The translations under genes were made by a program, and so were the position numbers. A stretch of DNA of 18,353 nucleotides from Pseudomonadota bacterium (lineage in GTDB: Bacteria > Pseudomonadota > Alphaproteobacteria > Rhizobiales > Rhizobiaceae): NCBI GenBank assembly GCA_023433855.1, contig JAEYTV010000316.1, positions 1-18,353 of the forward strand, given 5' to 3'. The notes beneath the pieces were generated by a model. That model was given only the letters and a program-made list of their open reading frames with translations. It was not told where the DNA came from and did not search any database. Positions 15,293 to 18,353 of the stretch are shown here, in pieces (position 1 is the first letter of the stretch; the number at the start of each line of letters is the position of its first letter).

Positions 15293-16867
15293 GTGACTTT
15301 AACCGAGGGTCCGGCGGCCGTTCCGCTCGTGTCGGTTCGAGGCTTGACCAAGCTTTTTGGCAGCTTTGCTGCCTGTGACGCGATCGATCTCGATATCGGC
15401 GCGGGTGAAATTCACGCCCTTCTGGGCGAAAATGGCGCCGGAAAATCGACGCTGGTCAAGATGCTCTTCGGGGTGCTTCAGCCGAGTGCCGGCCGCATTC
15501 TCTGGAATGGATCCCCTGTCGCGATCGGATCGCCGCGTCAGGCCCGGTCGATCGGGATCGGAATGGTTTTCCAGCATTTCTCGTTGTTCGAAGCGCTGAC
15601 GGTAGCCGAGAACATAGCGCTGTCTCTCGATCCGGGGATTTCGCTCGCACGGATCTCCGACGAGGCTGCCTCGCTTTCGAACGCCTACGGATTGCCCCTC
15701 GATCCGCATGCCCATGTCGCTGATCTTTCGGTCGGGGAGCGCCAACGCATCGAGATTGTCAGGGCACTCCTCCAGAACCCGCACCTGATCATACTTGACG
15801 AACCAACTTCGGTGCTCACACCGCAGGAGGCGGACAGGTTGTTCGAAACTCTGCTCAAGCTGAAGGGGGAGGGACGTTCCGTCCTCTACATCAGCCATAG
15901 GCTCGAGGAGGTGCAACGCATTTGTGACCGTGCCACAGTGCTGCGTCACGGCAAGGTTACCGGCACCTGTGATCCCAGGAAGGAGACCGCTGCCTCGCTT
16001 GCACGCATGATGGTCGGCTCCGATGTCGCGGAAGTTCACAACAGCGGGGCTGACGCCTTGGGCGATGTCCGGCTCGAAGTGGACAATCTCTCGGTGCCGG
16101 CTCGCACGCCCTTCGCTGTATCGCTGAAGAATGTCTCCATGAAGGTTCGTGCCGGCGAGGTGCTGGCGATAGCGGGCGTGGCGGGAAACGGCCAAGGCGA
16201 GCTTTTTGACGTCTTGTCCGGCGAATATACCGTTGCCGCAAATGAGAGCATTCGCATGTCGGGCAAGCCGGTAGGCACGGTCGGCATCAACGGCCGTCGG
16301 CTGATGGGAGGAAGCTTCGTGCCGGAGGAACGCCATGGGCATGCGGCCATCCCGACCATGTCATTGTCGGACAATCTCCTTCTTGCCCGCAGCCAGTCGG
16401 ACAAGAAGGCATTCCTGTCGGGTGGTCCTGCTTCGATCATTCGCCACGATGCGGTGCGCACCGCCACACGGCGGATCTGCGAAGCGATGGACGTGCGCAA
16501 GAGCGGCGACGATCCGCTTGCCGGATCACTGTCGGGAGGCAACCTCCAGAAGTTCATTGTCGGACGCGAGCTTGACCGGCAGCCCAATCTTCTGGTCGTC
16601 AACCAACCGACCTGGGGCGTTGACGCCGGAGCCGCCAGTCGCATCCGCCAGGCTTTGGTCGATCTCGCGAAGGCGGGCTCTGCTGTCATCGTCATCAGCC
16701 AGGATCTCGACGAGATCTTCGAGGTTGCGAGCACTATTGCCGTTATATCCGAAGGCAGGCTCTCTTCGGCCTATGCCGCAGGAACGCTGTCGCTCGAGCG
16801 CATCGGGCTCATGATGGGCGGCATCCACGAAAGCCACTCCAGGCCGGAGGCGGCGCATGCGCATTGA
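15293..16867 (+). CDS. Nucleoside/BMP-type ABC transporter, double ATP-binding protein
   Basis: A 524-residue ATPase with two fused nucleotide-binding domains, of the family that drives BMP-lipoprotein-dependent nucleoside import (YufO/NupA-like). Domain 1: Walker A GENGAGKST (45-53), Q-loop GMVFQHFSLFEALTVAENI, signature LSVGERQRIEIVRALLQNP (about 145) and Walker B HLIILDEPTSVLTPQE (about 164). Domain 2 is degenerate, as usual in this family: GVAGNGQGELFDVLSGEYT replaces Walker A, the signature is LSGGNLQKFIVGREL (about 412), and the Walker B region reads LVVNQPTWGVDAGAASRI. The start is GTG 15293 with CGAGGG a few bases ahead. Permease 1 begins inside its last codons (11-bp overlap). Purine nucleoside uptake is the best guess; the substrate-binding protein lies outside the window. 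Confidence 0.92.
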   Translation: MTLTEGPAAVPLVSVRGLTKLFGSFAACDAIDLDIGAGEIHALLGENGAGKSTLVKMLFGVLQPSAGRILWNGSPVAIGSPRQARSIGIGMVFQHFSLFEALTVAENIALSLDPGISLARISDEAASLSNAYGLPLDPHAHVADLSVGERQRIEIVRALLQNPHLIILDEPTSVLTPQEADRLFETLLKLKGEGRSVLYISHRLEEVQRICDRATVLRHGKVTGTCDPRKETAASLARMMVGSDVAEVHNSGADALGDVRLEVDNLSVPARTPFAVSLKNVSMKVRAGEVLAIAGVAGNGQGELFDVLSGEYTVAANESIRMSGKPVGTVGINGRRLMGGSFVPEERHGHAAIPTMSLSDNLLLARSQSDKKAFLSGGPASIIRHDAVRTATRRICEAMDVRKSGDDPLAGSLSGGNLQKFIVGRELDRQPNLLVVNQPTWGVDAGAASRIRQALVDLAKAGSAVIVISQDLDEIFEVASTIAVISEGRLSSAYAAGTLSLERIGLMMGGIHESHSRPEAAHAH

Positions 16868-17945
16868 ACTGGAAAGGCGCACCCGCGTCTCCACCTTGTT
16901 TTCCGCGCTCTCGCCGCTGCTCGCGCTGGGGCTGACGCTCGTCTTCGGCGGCATCATGTTCTGGATGCTGGGCAAGGAGCCGGTGAGCGCTCTTTACAGC
17001 TTCTTCGTTGAACCCCTGCTTGAGGTTTGGTCCTTGCATGAGCTCGCGGTAAAGGCGGCTCCGCTGATCATGATCGGCGTTGGACTGGCGATCTGCTACA
17101 ACTCCAATAACTGGAATATCGGTGCAGAAGGCCAGTTCACGATCGGTGCCATAACGGGATCCATTCTGCCCGTTCTTTATCCTGACTGGCACTCGCCGAT
17201 GATACTTCCGGCGATGCTGGTCATGGGAATGATCGGCGGCGCGCTCTACGCGGGAATCCCCGCGCTGCTCAAGACACGCTTCAACACCAACGAGATCCTG
17301 ACGAGCCTGATGCTCGTCTACATCGCGCAGCTTTACCTGGACTGGCTGGTGCGCGGCCCGTGGCGAGACCCTCAGGGGTATAATTTCCCGCAGAGCAGGC
17401 CCTTCCAGCCGGAGGCTGTCCTGCCTGAAATCCTTTCGTCGGGCCGGGCCCATTGGGCGTTCATCTTCGCAATCATTGCCGCAGTGGCGTTGTGGTTCAT
17501 GATGCGCTTCATGCTCAAAGGTTTCCAGGTCTCGGTGCTTGGCCAGTCTGAACGAGCTGGGCGTTTTGCCGGTTTTTCGGCTCGAGGCATGGTCTGGTTT
17601 TCGATGCTGCTCTCCGGCGCTCTTGCGGGCTTGGCGGGAATCTCGGAAGTCTCCGGGTCGATCGGGCATGTTCAGCCGACCATATCGCCTGGCTATGGTT
17701 TCACCGCCATCATCGTCGCTTTTCTGGGCAGGCTTAATCCACTCGGCATTATCGCTTCGGGGCTGGTGCTCGCGCTGACCTACCTTGGTGGTGAGGCGGC
17801 GCAGCTGTCGATCGGCATTTCAGACAAGGTCAGCCGCGTCTTCCAGGGACTGCTGCTCTTTTTCGTGCTCTCCTGTGACACGCTGATCCACTACAAGATA
17901 AGGCTGGTCCCGGCGGCCGCGAAGACGTTGGAGGCGGGACGCTGA
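16857..17945 (+). CDS. Nucleoside/BMP-type ABC transporter permease 1
   Basis: A 362-residue inner-membrane permease of the BPD_transp_2 type, pairing with the preceding ATPase and following permease. About eight to ten helices are visible, starting with SALSPLLALGLTLVFGGIMF. Family segments include NNWNIGAEGQFTIGAITGS, KTRFNTNEILTSLMLVYIAQ, GPWRDPQGYNFPQSRPFQPE, VLGQSERAGRFAGFSARGM and SPGYGFTAIIVAFLGRLNPLG. The ATG at 16857 lies inside the end of the ATPase gene, and its stop overlaps the start of permease 2 (TGATG), a tightly coupled operon. Its role is to form half of the transmembrane channel. Confidence 0.92.
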   Translation: MRIELERRTRVSTLFSALSPLLALGLTLVFGGIMFWMLGKEPVSALYSFFVEPLLEVWSLHELAVKAAPLIMIGVGLAICYNSNNWNIGAEGQFTIGAITGSILPVLYPDWHSPMILPAMLVMGMIGGALYAGIPALLKTRFNTNEILTSLMLVYIAQLYLDWLVRGPWRDPQGYNFPQSRPFQPEAVLPEILSSGRAHWAFIFAIIAAVALWFMMRFMLKGFQVSVLGQSERAGRFAGFSARGMVWFSMLLSGALAGLAGISEVSGSIGHVQPTISPGYGFTAIIVAFLGRLNPLGIIASGLVLALTYLGGEAAQLSIGISDKVSRVFQGLLLFFVLSCDTLIHYKIRLVPAAAKTLEAGR

Positions 17946-18353
17946 TGTTCGAGGCGATACTGCTCACGGTGATCACTGCCTCGACGCCGCTCGTGATAGC
18001 TGCACTTGGGGAACTGGTCACGGAACGTGCGGGCGTGCTCAATCTCGGGCTCGAAGGGATGATGATCATGGGTGCGGTGGCCGCCTTTGCTGCCACCCAA
18101 CTCAGCGGCTCCCCCTATGTTGGTATTCTGGCGGGAATAATGGGCGGCGCAGCGTTTTCGCTCTTGTTCGGATTCCTGACGCTGACGCTCGTTGCAAACC
18201 AGGTTGCGACAGGCCTGGCGTTGACCATCCTGGGACTTGGCCTTTCCGGCCAACTCGGCGAAGGCTTTGTCGGTCAGCCGGGTATCAAGCTGCAACCGAT
18301 CGTCCTGCCGTTTCTGTCCGAGCTGCCCTTTGTTGGCCGCATCTTGTTTAGCC
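17945..18353 (+). CDS. Nucleoside/BMP-type ABC transporter permease 2, C-terminus cut off by window edge
   Basis: The first 136 residues of the second permease. The ATG at 17945 overlaps the stop of permease 1. Family marks are LVIAALGELVTERAGVLNLG, LEGMMIMGAVAAFAATQLSG and LVANQVATGLALTILGLGLS, the hallmark of the shorter permease (YufQ/NupC-like). Hydrophobic helices alternate with short loops. The remaining two thirds, and probably the BMP-family binding protein, lie beyond the right edge. Confidence 0.93.
   Translation, partial: MFEAILLTVITASTPLVIAALGELVTERAGVLNLGLEGMMIMGAVAAFAATQLSGSPYVGILAGIMGGAAFSLLFGFLTLTLVANQVATGLALTILGLGLSGQLGEGFVGQPGIKLQPIVLPFLSELPFVGRILFS

Noticed and set aside
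1..18353. CRISPR arrays, insertion sequences, integrases or rRNA genes
   Set aside because: No regularly spaced repeats, transposase or recombinase motifs, or rRNA sequence were seen in the window.

Overview
The window looks like chromosomal DNA of an alphaproteobacterium of the Rhizobiaceae or a close relative. Four things support this: the high-GC coding style; a phosphatidylcholine synthase of the CDP-alcohol type; a PpiD-like foldase directly upstream of trpD; and a DUF486/DUF72/UbiH-like gene set typical of rhizobia. All family calls come from reading the translated sequence; no database search was run.

Layout. Positions 1-2573 (minus strand) hold a two-gene unit: a PpiD/SurA-type envelope foldase followed 15 bp later by trpD, which runs off the left edge. 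Positions 2687-4016 (minus) hold a DUF72 protein and a DUF486 small multidrug-resistance-like membrane protein. Positions 4115-10223 are the most unusual part. A small two-helix membrane protein on the minus strand resembles the Pycsar effector (DUF5706-like) fold. It is divergent from a plus-strand pair coupled by a TGATG overlap: a giant outer-membrane FecR-TPR-beta-barrel protein and a CHASE2 class III nucleotide cyclase with all catalytic residues. Positions 10224-11008 are gene-poor, with a 53-aa ORF, a possible GNAT remnant and palindromes. This stretch ends at the 3' end of tRNA-Lys(UUU), which has a recognisable promoter. Positions 11281-13041 (plus) hold a CcdA-type thiol-disulfide transporter and an AEC permease, convergent with a UbiH-like flavin hydroxylase (13018-14220, minus). 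Positions 14406-15134 hold pcs. From 15293 to the right edge runs a nucleoside/BMP-type ABC importer: ATPase, permease 1 and permease 2 (truncated), with overlapping genes.

How the parts may work together. Most genes are housekeeping: tryptophan synthesis, envelope protein folding, membrane lipid, quinone-type hydroxylation and nucleoside uptake. The candidate new system is the 4115-10223 cluster. An outer-membrane barrel carrying periplasmic FecR and TPR modules is translated together with a cyclase whose CHASE2 sensor also lies in the periplasm. A short membrane protein of cyclic-nucleotide-effector type is transcribed away from the same intergenic region. This suggests an envelope sensor, an inner-membrane cyclase and possibly a membrane effector. 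The barrel-cyclase link is well supported by gene coupling; the effector link is inference.
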